From Nitrospira sp. (GTDB taxonomy: Bacteria > Nitrospirota > Nitrospiria > Nitrospirales > UBA8639), in NCBI GenBank assembly GCA_011523385.1, contig WTGX01000004.1, forward strand, positions 248,001 through 312,000: a stretch of DNA of 64,000 nt. Reading direction: 5' to 3'. Below are positions 23,090 through 33,229 of this stretch, piece by piece. Made by a program: the position numbers and the translations under genes. Within the stretch, counting starts at the first letter, position 1. Each line of letters opens with the position of its first letter. The notes below the pieces were generated by a model that did not search any database, had not been told where the DNA came from, and saw only the letters and a list, made by a program, of their open reading frames with translations.

Positions 23090-24588
23090 GACCTCCTCCT
23101 TTCATGTGCCCCTGTTTCCTCCAATGCCTGCTCCAGTGATTGAGGACCGGATTCTTTCAGTCGATCCAAACGGGCCTGATCCACGAAGACCCACAGGTTC
23201 CTTTCCTGGGTCACCGTGACCGATCCGGTTTTCGCGCCCTTGGGTTTCCTGACGTTTTTTCTCAAGGTATAGATGACTTCGCCTTTTCCACTTTTTCGCA
23301 GATCGCTGTAAAACAAAGCCAGGGTTGCGGCGTCCTTCAAGGTTTCGGGAGGAACCTGCTGTTTCTTTTCCAGTCTGACGATCACGTGCGATCCCGGGGT
23401 TCCCCTGGCGTGCAGCCAAAGGTCGTCGGGTTTGGAGACCTTGAACGTGACGGCGTCATTGTCTTTGGCGGTTTTGCCAACCAGGATGGGGCATCCTTCC
23501 TGAGAGGAAAATTCGCGGTATGGTACGGCAGGTTGGTTTTTTTGCTTGGAACGTTGTGGGGCGCGTAGCGGTGCCTGTCGCTTCTGCAGCGCCGCTACCT
23601 GTTCAGTTTCTTGTGGGTTTGCCAATTTTCCAATCTCCAAGGCCTCCAATTCCTGCTGATATTTCGTCAATTCTGTTTTGGCTTGGTTAAGCCGGGGCAC
23701 AAGGTTTTTCCGGGCTCCCGTAAATTTTCCGTATTTCGTGAAATAGTTTTTCAGATTCCCGGGTCCGTCTTTCTCCGGGTTTAACGGTAGCGTGATCTCC
23801 GGCAGTCTGTCATCAAAGTAATCAACGATTGTAATGTGTTTCTGCCCTTTACCCAGAGCAGAGACGTGACCCTTCAATAGCTCGCCGTACCGTCCATATT
23901 CACGATAAGCATCGACTTTTGCAAAATCCTGCGTCAATTTCTCGATTTGTCGCTGCAATTTTTTCACGTGTTTGCGGACGTGCGCGATTTGCCGATGACG
24001 TTCGTCTTCGAGAGTCGCGTTCAGTTCGGACGTGGAATAAGACGCTTCGATTCGTTCGGAAACGGGAAAAGCCATCTTCTCCGCATCAGTCATGGACGGA
24101 AACGCTTCCGCTGGACTGTCGCCTCTCCAAGGACAAGGAGCGAGGTTAAACGGCTGCCCAATGGCCTGTCGACTCGGTTTGAGGGATCGAAGCACCGTGG
24201 TTTGCGCATCCAGGACGAAGATATTCGCCGAACGTCCGGTCAATGCGACGACCAGCAAGAATACCTGGGCGCCCTTTATCAACTCGAACCACACGATGCG
24301 GTCACCGGAGGTTTGGGCGAGACGATGGATTTGTGCGCCCAAGAGATGGGCGCGTGCATATTGACAGAACGACGGCGGCGTTGGAACAGACGGCACTTTT
24401 TGACTCAGGATATGCAACCGTCCGTATTGGGAATGAGCTGAGAGTGCAATCGCAAGGGAACGTCCCGGCCGGCGCAGAAAGAGAATGACGGTGTCAGGTG
24501 CCGGCTGCTGGATTTTTTGGATGAACCCGCCGACACAAACGGGTGCCATTTCAGCGAGAACGGCGTTTACGTCATCAAGACTCAACAC
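23086..24588 (-). CDS. rqcH: RqcH/NFACT family ribosome quality control protein
   Basis: A 500-residue NFACT protein (Rqc2 homologue, also called FbpA). It has the NFACT-N domain at the start (SLDDVNAVLAEMAPVCVGGF), a helix-hairpin region, a coiled coil at roughly residues 190-240 and again 300-330, and the NFACT-R domain. The last contains DDLWLHARGTPGSHVIVRLE and ALFYSDLRKSGKGEVIYT. RqcH binds stalled 50S subunits and recruits tRNA-Ala to add C-terminal alanine tails that mark nascent chains for decay. Here it is embedded at the end of the trp operon, overlapping trpA by seven bases, an uncommon neighbour for rqcH. Confidence 0.9.
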   Translation of the reverse strand: MLSLDDVNAVLAEMAPVCVGGFIQKIQQPAPDTVILFLRRPGRSLAIALSAHSQYGRLHILSQKVPSVPTPPSFCQYARAHLLGAQIHRLAQTSGDRIVWFELIKGAQVFLLVVALTGRSANIFVLDAQTTVLRSLKPSRQAIGQPFNLAPCPWRGDSPAEAFPSMTDAEKMAFPVSERIEASYSTSELNATLEDERHRQIAHVRKHVKKLQRQIEKLTQDFAKVDAYREYGRYGELLKGHVSALGKGQKHITIVDYFDDRLPEITLPLNPEKDGPGNLKNYFTKYGKFTGARKNLVPRLNQAKTELTKYQQELEALEIGKLANPQETEQVAALQKRQAPLRAPQRSKQKNQPAVPYREFSSQEGCPILVGKTAKDNDAVTFKVSKPDDLWLHARGTPGSHVIVRLEKKQQVPPETLKDAATLALFYSDLRKSGKGEVIYTLRKNVRKPKGAKTGSVTVTQERNLWVFVDQARLDRLKESGPQSLEQALEETGAHERRRS

Positions 24589-25397
24589 GAATCAGAGAGG
24601 GCGGCTTTCAAGCTGGCTGTGAATCGGCTGACTCCCTGAATCAAATCAGGAGAGTGTTGAAGTTCTTCTATTTTGCGGACGAGGGCACTGCCCACGATGA
24701 CGCCGTCGGAAAAGGCCGCGATTTGCCGGGCATCGTCGGGGGTGGCGATACCGAATCCCACGACCACGGGTTTTCCGGCTTTCTTTTGCAGCGCGCGCAC
24801 GTTCCGTTTAATGGAATCTTTATCTCGCAGTTTCGCCCCCGTGATTCCGGTAATGGACACGTAATAAATGAATCCCCTGGTACGTTTGATGACTTCCGCG
24901 TTTCTGGCCGCGGTGCTCGTCGGCGCGAGCAAAAAGATCAGGCATGGACCTTTTTCCGCGGAGGCCCGTTGCAACGAGTCGGCTTCTTCCGGAGGCATGT
25001 CCGGAATGATAACCCCATCAACCCCGGCAAGGACCGCTTCGTGACAAAATGCCCGTTCCCCCATTGCCATAATGGTGTTGTAATAGGCCATCAGAATGAG
25101 CGGCACCTGGGTTTTGGTTCGCAAGGACTTGACCGTCCGTAAAATACCGCGAAGCGAGGTGCCTGCCCGTAACGACCGTTCGGCGGCTTTTTGAATGACG
25201 GGGCCGTCGGCGATGGGATCGGAAAAGGGGACGCCGAGTTCAATCAGGTCGGCTCCGGCCTTTTCCAGGGCCGGCACCAGGGTTTCCGTTTCAGCCAATG
25301 AAGGGTCCCCTGCCATGAGATAGGGGATCAGCGCCTTTTCCCCTCCGCGGCGAAGACGGTCAAAAGTGGCGGCGATACGATTGGCAGGGGCAGGCAT
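24582..25397 (-). CDS. trpA: Tryptophan synthase alpha subunit
   Basis: A 271-residue TIM-barrel protein with the TrpA signature LIELGVPFSDPIADGPVIQ (including the catalytic Glu), LMAYYNTIM, GVIIPDMPPEEAD (catalytic Asp), and the phosphate-binding VGFGIATPDD and DGVIVGSAL. It cleaves indole-3-glycerol phosphate to indole, which is channelled to TrpB. It starts two bases after the trpB stop codon, so the two subunits are made from one message. All motifs are intact. Confidence 0.97.
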   Translation of the reverse strand: MPAPANRIAATFDRLRRGGEKALIPYLMAGDPSLAETETLVPALEKAGADLIELGVPFSDPIADGPVIQKAAERSLRAGTSLRGILRTVKSLRTKTQVPLILMAYYNTIMAMGERAFCHEAVLAGVDGVIIPDMPPEEADSLQRASAEKGPCLIFLLAPTSTAARNAEVIKRTRGFIYYVSITGITGAKLRDKDSIKRNVRALQKKAGKPVVVGFGIATPDDARQIAAFSDGVIVGSALVRKIEELQHSPDLIQGVSRFTASLKAALSDSC

Positions 25398-25399
25398 AA

Positions 25400-26593
25400 T
25401 CAGAATTGGATACCTCGCATCTGGGCAATCTGGTTGACGTCTTTATCTCCACGTCCCGAGAGGTTCATGATCAGGATTTGGTTTTTCCTCATCTTCGGGG
25501 CTCGTTTGATGACTTCAGCTACTGCATGCGCGCTTTCCAGGGCCGGAATGATTCCTTCTTCCTGGGACAACAGATCGAAGGCTTCCAGGGCTTCCTGGTC
25601 GGTCGCCGAGGTGTACTGAATGCGACCGGAATCATGGTGCATGGCGTGTTCGGGGCCGACTGCGGGATAATCGAGCCCGGCAGATACCGAGTGTGTGCTG
25701 TTGATTTGACCGTGCCGGTCTTGAAGCAGATAGGTCATGGTTCCGTGAAGCACGCCCGGCACGCCACCGGCAAATCGAGCGGCATGTTTGCCGCTGGTCA
25801 AACCCATGCCACCGGCTTCCACCCCGACCATCTGAATCCGGGCATCCTTGATGAACGGGTGGAACAGACCGATGCTGTTGCTGCCGCCTCCCACGCAGGC
25901 CACCAGGCAATGCGGGAGGGTTCCCTCCGCGGCCAGGATTTGTCGTCTGGCCTCCCGGCCGATCACCGATTGAAAATCGCGGATCATCATTGGATAGGGA
26001 TGCGCTCCCAGCACGGAGCCCAGCAGGTAATGCGTGGTGCGCACGTTCGTCGTCCAGTCGCGCATGGCCTCGCTGATGGCGTCCTTGAGCGTCCGGCTGC
26101 CCGCGTCCACGCCGGTGACCTTCGCGCCGAGCAATCGCATGCGAAACACGTTGAGCGCCTGGCGCGCCATGTCCTCCGTGCCCATGTACACTTCCGCTTC
26201 CAGCCCGAACGTGGCGGCAATGGTCGCAACCGCGACCCCGTGTTGTCCGGCGCCGGTTTCCGCAATGATGCGCCGCTTTTTCATGCGTTTCGTGAGCAAC
26301 GCCTGGCCAACGGTGTTGTTGATTTTGTGGGCGCCGGTATGACACAGGTCCTCCCGCTTGAGATAGATCCTGGCTCCGCCCAACGTCCTGGTGAGTTGTT
26401 TGGCGAAGTAAAGGGGAGTTGGACGCCCTACGTATTGTTTTAGACATTCGTGAAATTCTTTTTGGAAACTGCGGTCCCGGCGCACTTTCGCATAGACCTT
26501 TTCTAGTTCCAGGATCGCCGGCATGAGGGTCTCGGGAACGTATTGCCCTCCATATTTACCGAACCGGCTTTGTGTAACGGGAGCGCGTGCCAT
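25400..26593 (-). CDS. trpB: Tryptophan synthase beta subunit
   Basis: A 397-residue PLP enzyme of the TrpB1 type. It begins with [20 protein letters not shown] and contains [20 protein letters not shown] (PLP lysine), [13 protein letters not shown] and [12 protein letters not shown] (PLP phosphate loop). The ATG at 26593 is chosen; an upstream in-frame start at 26623 would begin inside a dispersed repeat (26605-26646). It condenses indole with serine. There is a gap of 138 bases to trpF upstream, the only sizeable gap in the operon. Confidence 0.97.
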   Translation of the reverse strand: MARAPVTQSRFGKYGGQYVPETLMPAILELEKVYAKVRRDRSFQKEFHECLKQYVGRPTPLYFAKQLTRTLGGARIYLKREDLCHTGAHKINNTVGQALLTKRMKKRRIIAETGAGQHGVAVATIAATFGLEAEVYMGTEDMARQALNVFRMRLLGAKVTGVDAGSRTLKDAISEAMRDWTTNVRTTHYLLGSVLGAHPYPMMIRDFQSVIGREARRQILAAEGTLPHCLVACVGGGSNSIGLFHPFIKDARIQMVGVEAGGMGLTSGKHAARFAGGVPGVLHGTMTYLLQDRHGQINSTHSVSAGLDYPAVGPEHAMHHDSGRIQYTSATDQEALEAFDLLSQEEGIIPALESAHAVAEVIKRAPKMRKNQILIMNLSGRGDKDVNQIAQMRGIQF

Positions 26594-26604
26594 GGTTACT
26601 TCTG

Positions 26605-26646
26605 TTTTCACCCTCACCTTCATCCTCTCCCATCAAGGGAGAGGAA
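26605..26646 (-). repeat. 42-bp CTCTCCC...GGGAGAGG repeat inside the trp operon
   Basis: Reads TTTTCACCCTCACCTT and then CTCTCCCATCAAGGGAGAGG. It is nearly identical, in opposite orientation, to 31508-31549 just outside the operon's 5' end. CTCTCCC and GGGAGAG form a 7-bp hairpin. It lies just upstream of trpB. Confidence 0.8.
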
Positions 26647-26731
26647 CCTTGGCGGAATACTCTTCCTTATGCCCTATCATGATAACACAACGCCTAAGGG
26701 TAGTTACTATGGGGCAGTATACCGGCTCGAT

Positions 26732-27367
26732 TTATAACGACACAAGTTTTACGGCCTCGATGAAGGCCGTCACTTTCACGGGATCTTTCTTGCCCGGACG
26801 GGCTTCGACTCCGCTGCTGACGTCCACGCCGTAAGGTCGCACTTTCCGGATCGCCTCCTGGACGTTATCGGCAGTGAGCCCTCCCGCCAGCAAAAAGGAA
26901 AACGACCCGGCGGCTTTGGCCGCAAGGTCCCAGTCCGCGGTTTTGCCGGTGCCTCCATAGGCCGTCTCTGAAAAGGCATCCAGGACGAATCCTCGAACGC
27001 GCGCCCGTCCCTTGTACTCGGCCATGGCGAACAGGGTGTTGCGGTCGCGAAGCCTGATCCCCCGGATAACCGGACGCCCCAGCGATTCACAATACTCTGC
27101 GGATTCGTCTCCATGAATTTGTGCGAGTGCCAACCCGCATTCATCCATGGTCTTGCGGACGCTGTCGGGCTTTGCATTGACGAACACCCCAACGGGCAAC
27201 ACGAACGGCGGCAAATTGCCCACAATGGATTTGACCACGTTCAGGCTGACGTTGCGCGGGCTTTTTCTGTAAAAGACGAAACCGAGCGCGTCTGCTCCCG
27301 CGTCGACGGCCTGCAAGGCGTCGATCGGGTTCGTGATGCCACAGATTTTGATTTTTGGCAGGGCCAT
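26732..27367 (-). CDS. trpF: Phosphoribosylanthranilate isomerase
   Basis: ATG 27367 (MALPKIKICGIT) is preferred, giving 211 residues. Motifs are KICGITNPIDAL (catalytic Cys), ALGFVFYRKSPRNVS, QIHGDESAEYC, GFVLDAFSETAYGGTGKTAD (catalytic Asp) and LLAGGLTADNV near the end. It converts phosphoribosylanthranilate to CdRP. It lies between trpC and trpB in the usual pathway order. Confidence 0.96.
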   Translation of the reverse strand: MALPKIKICGITNPIDALQAVDAGADALGFVFYRKSPRNVSLNVVKSIVGNLPPFVLPVGVFVNAKPDSVRKTMDECGLALAQIHGDESAEYCESLGRPVIRGIRLRDRNTLFAMAEYKGRARVRGFVLDAFSETAYGGTGKTADWDLAAKAAGSFSFLLAGGLTADNVQEAIRKVRPYGVDVSSGVEARPGKKDPVKVTAFIEAVKLVSL

Positions 27368-27391
27368 GACCTGGTACACGGGAAGCGGTTG

Positions 27392-28246
27392 TTAGATCCA
27401 GCGGGTTTCTTGCGTGGGCTGGCGGGTTTCGTTTTCCTGCTCATCCACTCCTCGCAGGGCTTCCATCCTGGCGCCGATGTCATCGGCTCGCACCAGCGAT
27501 TCACCCACCAGCATGGCCTTGGCTCCGGCTTCCAAAATTTGTAACACGTCTTCGCGTTTGTGAATCCCGCTTTCACTCACAATGATTTTCCCGGAAGGAA
27601 TCCGGGGAGCCAAACGCCGGGTCACCGAGAGGTCAGTCGAGAAGGTTGTGAGATCCCGGTTGTTGATGCCGATCAGGGCCGCATTCGGAATGCGTTCCAA
27701 GGCTCTATCAAGTTCCGATTCATCGTGCGTTTCCACCAGCACGTCGAGCGCCAGGGCCTTGGCCATCGAATAGAAGTCTTCGAGTTGAATTCGATCCAGG
27801 GCCGCCACGATGAGCAGGACGGCATCGGCTCCATAGGCCCGGGCTTCATAGAACTGGACGTCTTCGATCATGAATTCCTTGTTCAAGGCCGGCAGCCCTA
27901 CGTGGTCCTTGACGCGAGCCAGGTCGTCCAAATGCCCTTGAAAGAATTCATGATCCGTCAACACCGACGTTGCCGCGGCTCCGTGTTCCTTGTACGTGCC
28001 GGCAATATCGACCGGATCGAACCGGTCTTTAAACTCCGGCCGCATGAGTCCCTGGCTGGGCGAGGCCTTCTTGACCTCCGCAATCAGGGCCGGGCAGTCC
28101 GGTGCATGGGCCGCCTCCAGAGCTTTGATAAAGCCGGACGGCTCAGGCCGGTCTGCGATTTTGCCTTTGAGTTCCGCGAGGTATCCACGGCTTTTCTTGC
28201 GGCGGAGTTCCGCCTTCTTATGTTCCAGGATGCGGTCCAGGATCAT
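27392..28246 (-). CDS. trpC: Indole-3-glycerol phosphate synthase
   Basis: A 284-residue TrpC with PALIAEVKKASPSQGLMRPE (catalytic Lys), SVLTDHEFFQGHLDDL, NKEFMIEDVQ, GADAVLLIVAAL, LIGINNRDLTTFSTDLSVT and IIVSESGIHKREDV, then AMLVGESLVRADD. It decarboxylates and cyclises CdRP to indole-3-glycerol phosphate. The start codon overlaps the trpD stop (ATGA), showing coupling. The C-terminal tail after residue 265 (EQENETRQPTQETRWI) is an extra polar extension. Confidence 0.96.
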   Translation of the reverse strand: MILDRILEHKKAELRRKKSRGYLAELKGKIADRPEPSGFIKALEAAHAPDCPALIAEVKKASPSQGLMRPEFKDRFDPVDIAGTYKEHGAAATSVLTDHEFFQGHLDDLARVKDHVGLPALNKEFMIEDVQFYEARAYGADAVLLIVAALDRIQLEDFYSMAKALALDVLVETHDESELDRALERIPNAALIGINNRDLTTFSTDLSVTRRLAPRIPSGKIIVSESGIHKREDVLQILEAGAKAMLVGESLVRADDIGARMEALRGVDEQENETRQPTQETRWI

Positions 28247-29262
28247 CCGGCGGCCTCATTCGAAAACCGGACCAGCTTCTGAAACTTCTCATACGCGGCC
28301 CCGCTGTCCAATGCATTCGCGGCCTGGGCGTACCCTTCCTTCAGGCTTTTGGCTTTCCCGCAGGCCACGAACGCCGGGGCGGCATTCACGAGCACCACGT
28401 CCCGTTTGGCGCTACGGTGTCCCTTGAGAATTTCCCGGATGATGGCCGCATTGTCTTCGGGGGTTCCGCCCAGCAGTTCTTTCGGGCTCACCCGGGTCAA
28501 CCCGAAATCTTCCGGCGACAGGTGATAACTGGAAATCCGTCCGGCTTTGCCTTCGGATACGTAGGTAAAGTCGGTCAACGTGATTTCATCCAAACCATCC
28601 TTGCCGTGCAGCACAAAACAATGTTGGGTGCCCAGGCGAACGAGGACCTGGGCCAGTTTTTCCGTCAGGGCCTGATCATAGACTCCCAAGACCTGGATGC
28701 CGGCGCCGGCGGGGTTGGATAACGGCCCCATGATATTCATCAACGTTCGGACGCCCATTTCGGAACGGGGCTTGGCGCAATGTTTCATCGCCCCGTGATA
28801 GAGGGGCGCGAACAAAAACCCTATTCCGATTTCATTGACGCAGGCTTCCACCCGTTCCGGGGGCAGGTCGATTTTGACGCCCAGGGCGGCCAACACGTCC
28901 GCACTTCCGGACCGCGAGGAAACCGACCGGTTCCCATGCTTGGCAACGGTGATGCCGCCTCCGGCAACCACGAACGCCGTGGCAGTGGAGATATTAAAGG
29001 TATTGGATCGATCACCGCCGGTTCCGCAGGTATCCACGACCTGGGGGTCCCCCACGTGGATGCGCACCGCCATTTCCCGCATGGCTTTGACCGATCCCGT
29101 CATTTCCTCCACGGTCTCTCCTTTCATCCGGAGGCCCATGAGGTAGGCGGCAATTTGGGACTCGGACGTGGCCCCCTGCATAATTTCCAGCATGACGTCA
29201 TAGGCTTCTTTTTCTTTGAGGTTGCTGCCGTCAACCAATTTTGCCAGCGCATCTTTAATCAT
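28243..29262 (-). CDS. trpD: Anthranilate phosphoribosyltransferase
   Basis: A 339-residue enzyme with [19 protein letters not shown] (PRPP-binding glycine loop), [19 protein letters not shown] (the TrpD signature) and [20 protein letters not shown]. It transfers the phosphoribosyl group of PRPP to anthranilate. The stop overlaps trpC and the start overlaps trpG, each by an ATGA junction, so translation is coupled through three genes. Confidence 0.97.
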   Translation of the reverse strand: MIKDALAKLVDGSNLKEKEAYDVMLEIMQGATSESQIAAYLMGLRMKGETVEEMTGSVKAMREMAVRIHVGDPQVVDTCGTGGDRSNTFNISTATAFVVAGGGITVAKHGNRSVSSRSGSADVLAALGVKIDLPPERVEACVNEIGIGFLFAPLYHGAMKHCAKPRSEMGVRTLMNIMGPLSNPAGAGIQVLGVYDQALTEKLAQVLVRLGTQHCFVLHGKDGLDEITLTDFTYVSEGKAGRISSYHLSPEDFGLTRVSPKELLGGTPEDNAAIIREILKGHRSAKRDVVLVNAAPAFVACGKAKSLKEGYAQAANALDSGAAYEKFQKLVRFSNEAAG

Positions 29263-29852
29263 GCCGTCTGTCCTTCACCATTCCCGTTTCCCGGTTCGAG
29301 AAAGTTTCGCAACAGGTTCATGCCGGATTTCGTGAGGATGGATTCGGGGTGGAACTGCACGCCTTCCGCGCCCGTGGGCAGATGCCGGAGTCCCATGATT
29401 TCGCCGTCCGCGGTTTCCGCGGAAATTTCAAAGTCGCCGGGCAAGGTGTCCTTATTGACGATCAGCGAATGATACCGTGTGGCCTCGAACGGGTTGGGCA
29501 GGCCTTGAAAGATCGTTCGATTGTCGTGCTTGACCAACGACGTTTTACCGTGCATCAGGCGATCGGCTCGGATAATCTCACCGCCGAAGGCAAAGGCCAG
29601 GGACTGATGCCCCAGACAGACCCCCAACAGCGGAACGCGCCCGGCAAAGCGTCGAATCACCTCCACGGAAATTCCCGCCTCGTTGGGCGTACAGGGACCG
29701 GGCGAGATCACAATGCGTTTCGGATCCAGTTCCGTAATCTCTTCCACGGTGATTTTGTCGTTTCGAAACACTTCAATATCGGCACCCAGTTCCCCGAGGT
29801 ACTGGACCAGGTTGTACGTAAAGGAATCATAATTGTCGATCATGAGCAACAT
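29259..29852 (-). CDS. trpG: Anthranilate synthase glutamine amidotransferase subunit
   Basis: A 197-residue class I glutaminase. It has [32 protein letters not shown], the nucleophile elbow [16 protein letters not shown] (Cys) and the catalytic His in [14 protein letters not shown]. It supplies ammonia to TrpE. In bacteria with a single copy this subunit also serves p-aminobenzoate synthesis (PabA); whether that holds here cannot be told. The gene begins four bases after trpE. Confidence 0.96.
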   Translation of the reverse strand: MLLMIDNYDSFTYNLVQYLGELGADIEVFRNDKITVEEITELDPKRIVISPGPCTPNEAGISVEVIRRFAGRVPLLGVCLGHQSLAFAFGGEIIRADRLMHGKTSLVKHDNRTIFQGLPNPFEATRYHSLIVNKDTLPGDFEISAETADGEIMGLRHLPTGAEGVQFHPESILTKSGMNLLRNFLEPGNGNGEGQTA

Positions 29853-29856
29853 ACGA

Positions 29857-31353
29857 TTATTCCAACCCCTGTTCCGCCAGTTCGATGCTTCGCATCATGG
29901 CGCGGGCCTTGTTGCACGTCTCTTCGTATTCCCTGGCCGGGTCCGAATCGGCGACGATCCCCGCGCCGGCTTGAATAAAAGCGTCCCGGCCTTTAATGAC
30001 GATAGTTCGGATATTGATGCAGGTATCCATGTTTCCCGAAAAACTGAAGTACCCCACGGCGCCGGCATAGGGACCGCGTTGCGTGGGTTCGAGTTCTTCG
30101 ATGATCTGCATGGCTCGAATTTTCGGCGCACCTGAAACCGTGCCGGCCGGAAAGCAGGCTTTCATCACGTCATAGGCGTCTCTGCCCGGAGAGAGCGTGC
30201 CCGTCACTTGCGAGACAATGTGCATCACGTGCGAGTATCGTTCGATCTTCATGAACGGATCAAGCGCCACCGTGCCCGTTTGCGCCACGCGGCCAACGTC
30301 GTTCCGTCCCAGATCGACCAGCATGACGTGTTCGGCCCGTTCTTTCGTATCGGCCAAGAGTTCTTCAGCCAATGCCTGATCCTCCGCGACCGCGGTCCCG
30401 CGTTTTCTCGTCCCCGCGATGGGGCGGACGACCACCTGGCCGTCCTCGAACCTGACCAGGATTTCCGGTGAGGAGCCCACCAATTCGACTCCCGCCACCC
30501 GGAGATAGAACATGTACGGTGACGGATTGATGACCCGCAACGCGCGATAGATCTCCAGGGGCGACGTCCGAATCCTGGTCTGCCATCGTTGGGAGACCAC
30601 GGCCTGTACGATATCCCCGGCCTGGATATATTCTTTGGTCCGCATCACCATTTTTTCAAAGCTGGACTGGGTCATATTCGAGATGAAGCGTGGAACGTGG
30701 CGACGCGCGGATGTCGCGTGATACCGCAAGGGGGTCTTGAGCTTCGCAATCATTTTTTCGATCCGGGTCGTCGCATCCACGTAAGCGGATCTGACGCCTG
30801 ATTTCGTCGAAGACGCAATATGCGCATTGGCCACGACTTTGATCGTATGTCGCACGTTGTCGAAAATCAGAAGCGTGTCCGTGATGAAAAAGGCGAGCAG
30901 GGGCAGACGCGCGGAATCCTTGGGATGCCCGGGAATCGGTTCAAAAAAACGCACGACGTCGTAACCGAGATAGCCGACGGCTCCTCCGACAAAACGCGGG
31001 AGGCCGGGGACGTGTACCGGTTGGAACTCGTCCAGCATAGCCCGGATATGGGCTAACGGATTCTGCCCTAACGGACGGGTTTCCGTCTTGCGACCTCTTT
31101 TGACGCAAAGGGTGCCTCCGTCTTCCCACAGCACGTGTGTGGCTCCGCTGCCCAGAAAGGAATACCGGGCCCAGTTCTCACCGCCTTCGATACTTTCAAA
31201 CAGGAAAGCCGTGTTGCCGGAATTGATTTTCGAAAATGCGCTGACCGGCGTTTCCCGGTCCGCCAGGATTTCTCGATACACCGGCACCAGGTTCCCCATT
31301 TGGGCCAATTGGTAAAATTCAGCAAAACTTATTGAATAACAAGGATTTTTCAT
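29857..31353 (-). CDS. trpE: Anthranilate synthase component I
   Basis: ATG 31353 is chosen over a TTG at 31380, giving 498 residues. The chorismate-binding domain has [80 protein letters not shown] and the C-terminal [17 protein letters not shown]. The N-terminal domain begins with a feedback-site-like [10 protein letters not shown] and [20 protein letters not shown] (LLES-type Trp-binding element as FLFES). It makes anthranilate from chorismate. Upstream I see no leader ORF with tandem Trp codons, so classical attenuation is not supported. Confidence 0.96.
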   Translation of the reverse strand: MKNPCYSISFAEFYQLAQMGNLVPVYREILADRETPVSAFSKINSGNTAFLFESIEGGENWARYSFLGSGATHVLWEDGGTLCVKRGRKTETRPLGQNPLAHIRAMLDEFQPVHVPGLPRFVGGAVGYLGYDVVRFFEPIPGHPKDSARLPLLAFFITDTLLIFDNVRHTIKVVANAHIASSTKSGVRSAYVDATTRIEKMIAKLKTPLRYHATSARRHVPRFISNMTQSSFEKMVMRTKEYIQAGDIVQAVVSQRWQTRIRTSPLEIYRALRVINPSPYMFYLRVAGVELVGSSPEILVRFEDGQVVVRPIAGTRKRGTAVAEDQALAEELLADTKERAEHVMLVDLGRNDVGRVAQTGTVALDPFMKIERYSHVMHIVSQVTGTLSPGRDAYDVMKACFPAGTVSGAPKIRAMQIIEELEPTQRGPYAGAVGYFSFSGNMDTCINIRTIVIKGRDAFIQAGAGIVADSDPAREYEETCNKARAMMRSIELAEQGLE

Positions 31354-31507
31354 GCCGGTGACGGTATCATGCAGTTTCAAATTAAGTCAATGAAACGCAA
31401 ACGTCCGGATCTTTTCCTCACTGGTTGCACTCGCGATTGGCGAAACAGCCTGCAACGCTTGATGCCATTGACCGGTATGAATACAGTAGGTCACTATCGC
31501 TCTTTAT

Positions 31508-31549
31508 TTCCTCTCCCTTGATGGGAGAAGAGTAAGGTGAGGGTGAAAA
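31508..31549 (+). repeat. 42-bp CTCTCCC...GGGAGA repeat before def
   Basis: An inverted relative of 26605-26646, differing at only a few bases. It contains CCTCTCCCTTGATGGGAGA and then AGGTGAGGGTGAAAA. It lies between the divergent trpE and def genes and ends 12 bases before the def start, so its purine-rich tail contributes to def's ribosome-binding region. Confidence 0.8.
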
Positions 31550-31561
31550 GGGGAAATTATC

Positions 31562-32095
31562 GTGTCAATACTAAAAATCAGCAGGCTGGGGCACCCGTCA
31601 ATTCGACGAGGGACGGAGCCGGTTTCTTCGGAAGAATTGCACTCCCGGGAAATACAGCGACTCATTGACGATATGGTCGAGACCATGCGGGACGCCCATG
31701 GCGTGGGGATTGCCGCGCCGCAGGTCCACGTGTCCAAACAGATCATCGTAATCGAAATCTCGCCGGAGAACCCGCGGTATCCGAATCAGGTGGCCGTTCC
31801 TCTCACGGTGTTGCTCAATCCCACGATCACGGAACACGAGGAGATCACGGAAGAAGGCTGGGAAGGCTGCTTGAGCGTGCCGGATTTACGCGGGCTTGTG
31901 CCCCGTTGGACAAGGGTCAAGGTCAGTGGCCTTGACCGTCAAAGCCAAGCCGTGGAAGTGGACGCCAAAGGATTTTTCGCCCGCGTGATCCAGCATGAAG
32001 TGGATCATTTGAACGGCAAGGTCTTTTTGGATCGATTGCCGGACCTGAACACCCTCACGCACTTGCGCGAATATGAACAATTCTGGAAGAGGTAA
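31562..32095 (+). CDS. def: Peptide deformylase
   Basis: A 177-residue enzyme with the three deformylase motifs: GVGIAAPQ (47-54), EGCLSVP (101-107; metal ligand C103) and HEVDH (145-149; two His ligands and the catalytic Glu). It removes the N-formyl group from nascent proteins. The start is GTG with AAGGGGA upstream. It is transcribed divergently from the trp operon and converges on nirK with a nine-base gap. Confidence 0.96.
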   Translation: MSILKISRLGHPSIRRGTEPVSSEELHSREIQRLIDDMVETMRDAHGVGIAAPQVHVSKQIIVIEISPENPRYPNQVAVPLTVLLNPTITEHEEITEEGWEGCLSVPDLRGLVPRWTRVKVSGLDRQSQAVEVDAKGFFARVIQHEVDHLNGKVFLDRLPDLNTLTHLREYEQFWKR

Positions 32096-32104
32096 GAGAC
32101 CGGC

Positions 32105-33112
32105 TTACTGGAGACCTTTGTAGACGTCGGGGTTCTCTTTCCCTTCCACTTTCAGCAGACCCAAGGCGCCTTTCTCGATGCGAAAGATCGAGTGGTCCAC
32201 CGAGATATACGTGCCGGGCACTTCGACGACAAATTCCGCGATGGAAGATCCCGCGGCCGGCACCAGCGTGGTCTGTACGTTTTCCAGGGGTGGAGTCGTG
32301 AGCGAGCCTTCAGTCCAGACTTTGTCGAAGATTTCGCCGATGATGTGCCACGACGACACCAGGTTGGGACCGGCATTGCCGAAAAAAATCCGGATCTTGT
32401 CACCGGCCTTGGCAGTGAGCGGATTCTTCACCAGGGACCCGGCCATACCGTTATACACCACGTAAGTGGGGTGTTCGGCCGATCCTTTTTTGTGATCAAA
32501 CTCCAGGACGCCGTCCTTGCCTTCCTTGGTATAGAAATCGCTTTGGAGGACGTAGAATTCCTTGTCCACGGGCGGCAGGCCGCCTTCCGGTTCCACCAGG
32601 ATCATGCCATACATGCCGTTGGCAATGTGGGCCGGGATCGACGGTGACGCAGTGGCGCAATGGTACACGTAGAGACCGGGATTGATCGCCTTGAAGCTCA
32701 GCCCGGTTGTCTCTCCGGGTTCGGTATTCAGCATCGCGGCGCCGCCACCCGGTCCGTTGACCGCATGGAAGTCGATATTATGACTTTCGGAGCTGTCCTT
32801 GCCGTTGGTTAAATGGATGTGTACCGTATCGCCAACCCGGACCCGGATCATGGGACCCGGCACCGTGCCATTGAAACTCCAGAATTTGTATTGTTTCCCT
32901 TCGGCAATCGTGCCGACGTATTCCTTCGCTTCCATTTCAACCACGACCGTTGCCGGCTTGGTACGGGTAATGGGTGGCGGAACGTTCGGTGCCGTCGAAA
33001 GCTGAGCCGTGATGGTTTCTGCGGACGAGAGGACCGGACAGCCGGCCAGGCACAGGGCGACCATCCATGCACGACGGATTCCTGCTTTGCGAGAAAATGG
33101 CTTTTGCATCAT
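32105..33112 (-). CDS. nirK: Copper-containing nitrite reductase, AniA-like
   Basis: A two-domain cupredoxin of 335 residues with a signal peptide (MVALCLAGCPVLSSAE). Type 1 copper ligands are H111, C152, H162 and M167; type 2 ligands are H116, H151 and H307; the catalytic D114 and H256 are present. The sequence between C152 and the second type 1 His (HCATASPSIPAHIANGMYGM) is like class II AniA enzymes but three residues longer. The reaction is nitrite to nitric oxide in the periplasm. ATGATG starts the gene after GGAGG; the second ATG (33109) has better spacing. No accessory nor/nirV gene is adjacent. Confidence 0.94.
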   Translation of the reverse strand: MMQKPFSRKAGIRRAWMVALCLAGCPVLSSAETITAQLSTAPNVPPPITRTKPATVVVEMEAKEYVGTIAEGKQYKFWSFNGTVPGPMIRVRVGDTVHIHLTNGKDSSESHNIDFHAVNGPGGGAAMLNTEPGETTGLSFKAINPGLYVYHCATASPSIPAHIANGMYGMILVEPEGGLPPVDKEFYVLQSDFYTKEGKDGVLEFDHKKGSAEHPTYVVYNGMAGSLVKNPLTAKAGDKIRIFFGNAGPNLVSSWHIIGEIFDKVWTEGSLTTPPLENVQTTLVPAAGSSIAEFVVEVPGTYISVDHSIFRIEKGALGLLKVEGKENPDVYKGLQ

Positions 33113-33229
33113 TCAACCTCCTTTATGTGACGGGCTTTTGGCTTTCCTTAAAAAAACTTGCGTGAATTTGCCGGTGCGTACGGCTCTTACGTGTCACGTG
33201 AAATCTGCCGGAACATTGACCCGAAGAGC

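Noticed and set aside
31354-31561. trp attenuator or leader peptide
   Set aside because: No short frame with consecutive Trp codons and no terminator followed by a T tract could be seen upstream of trpE.
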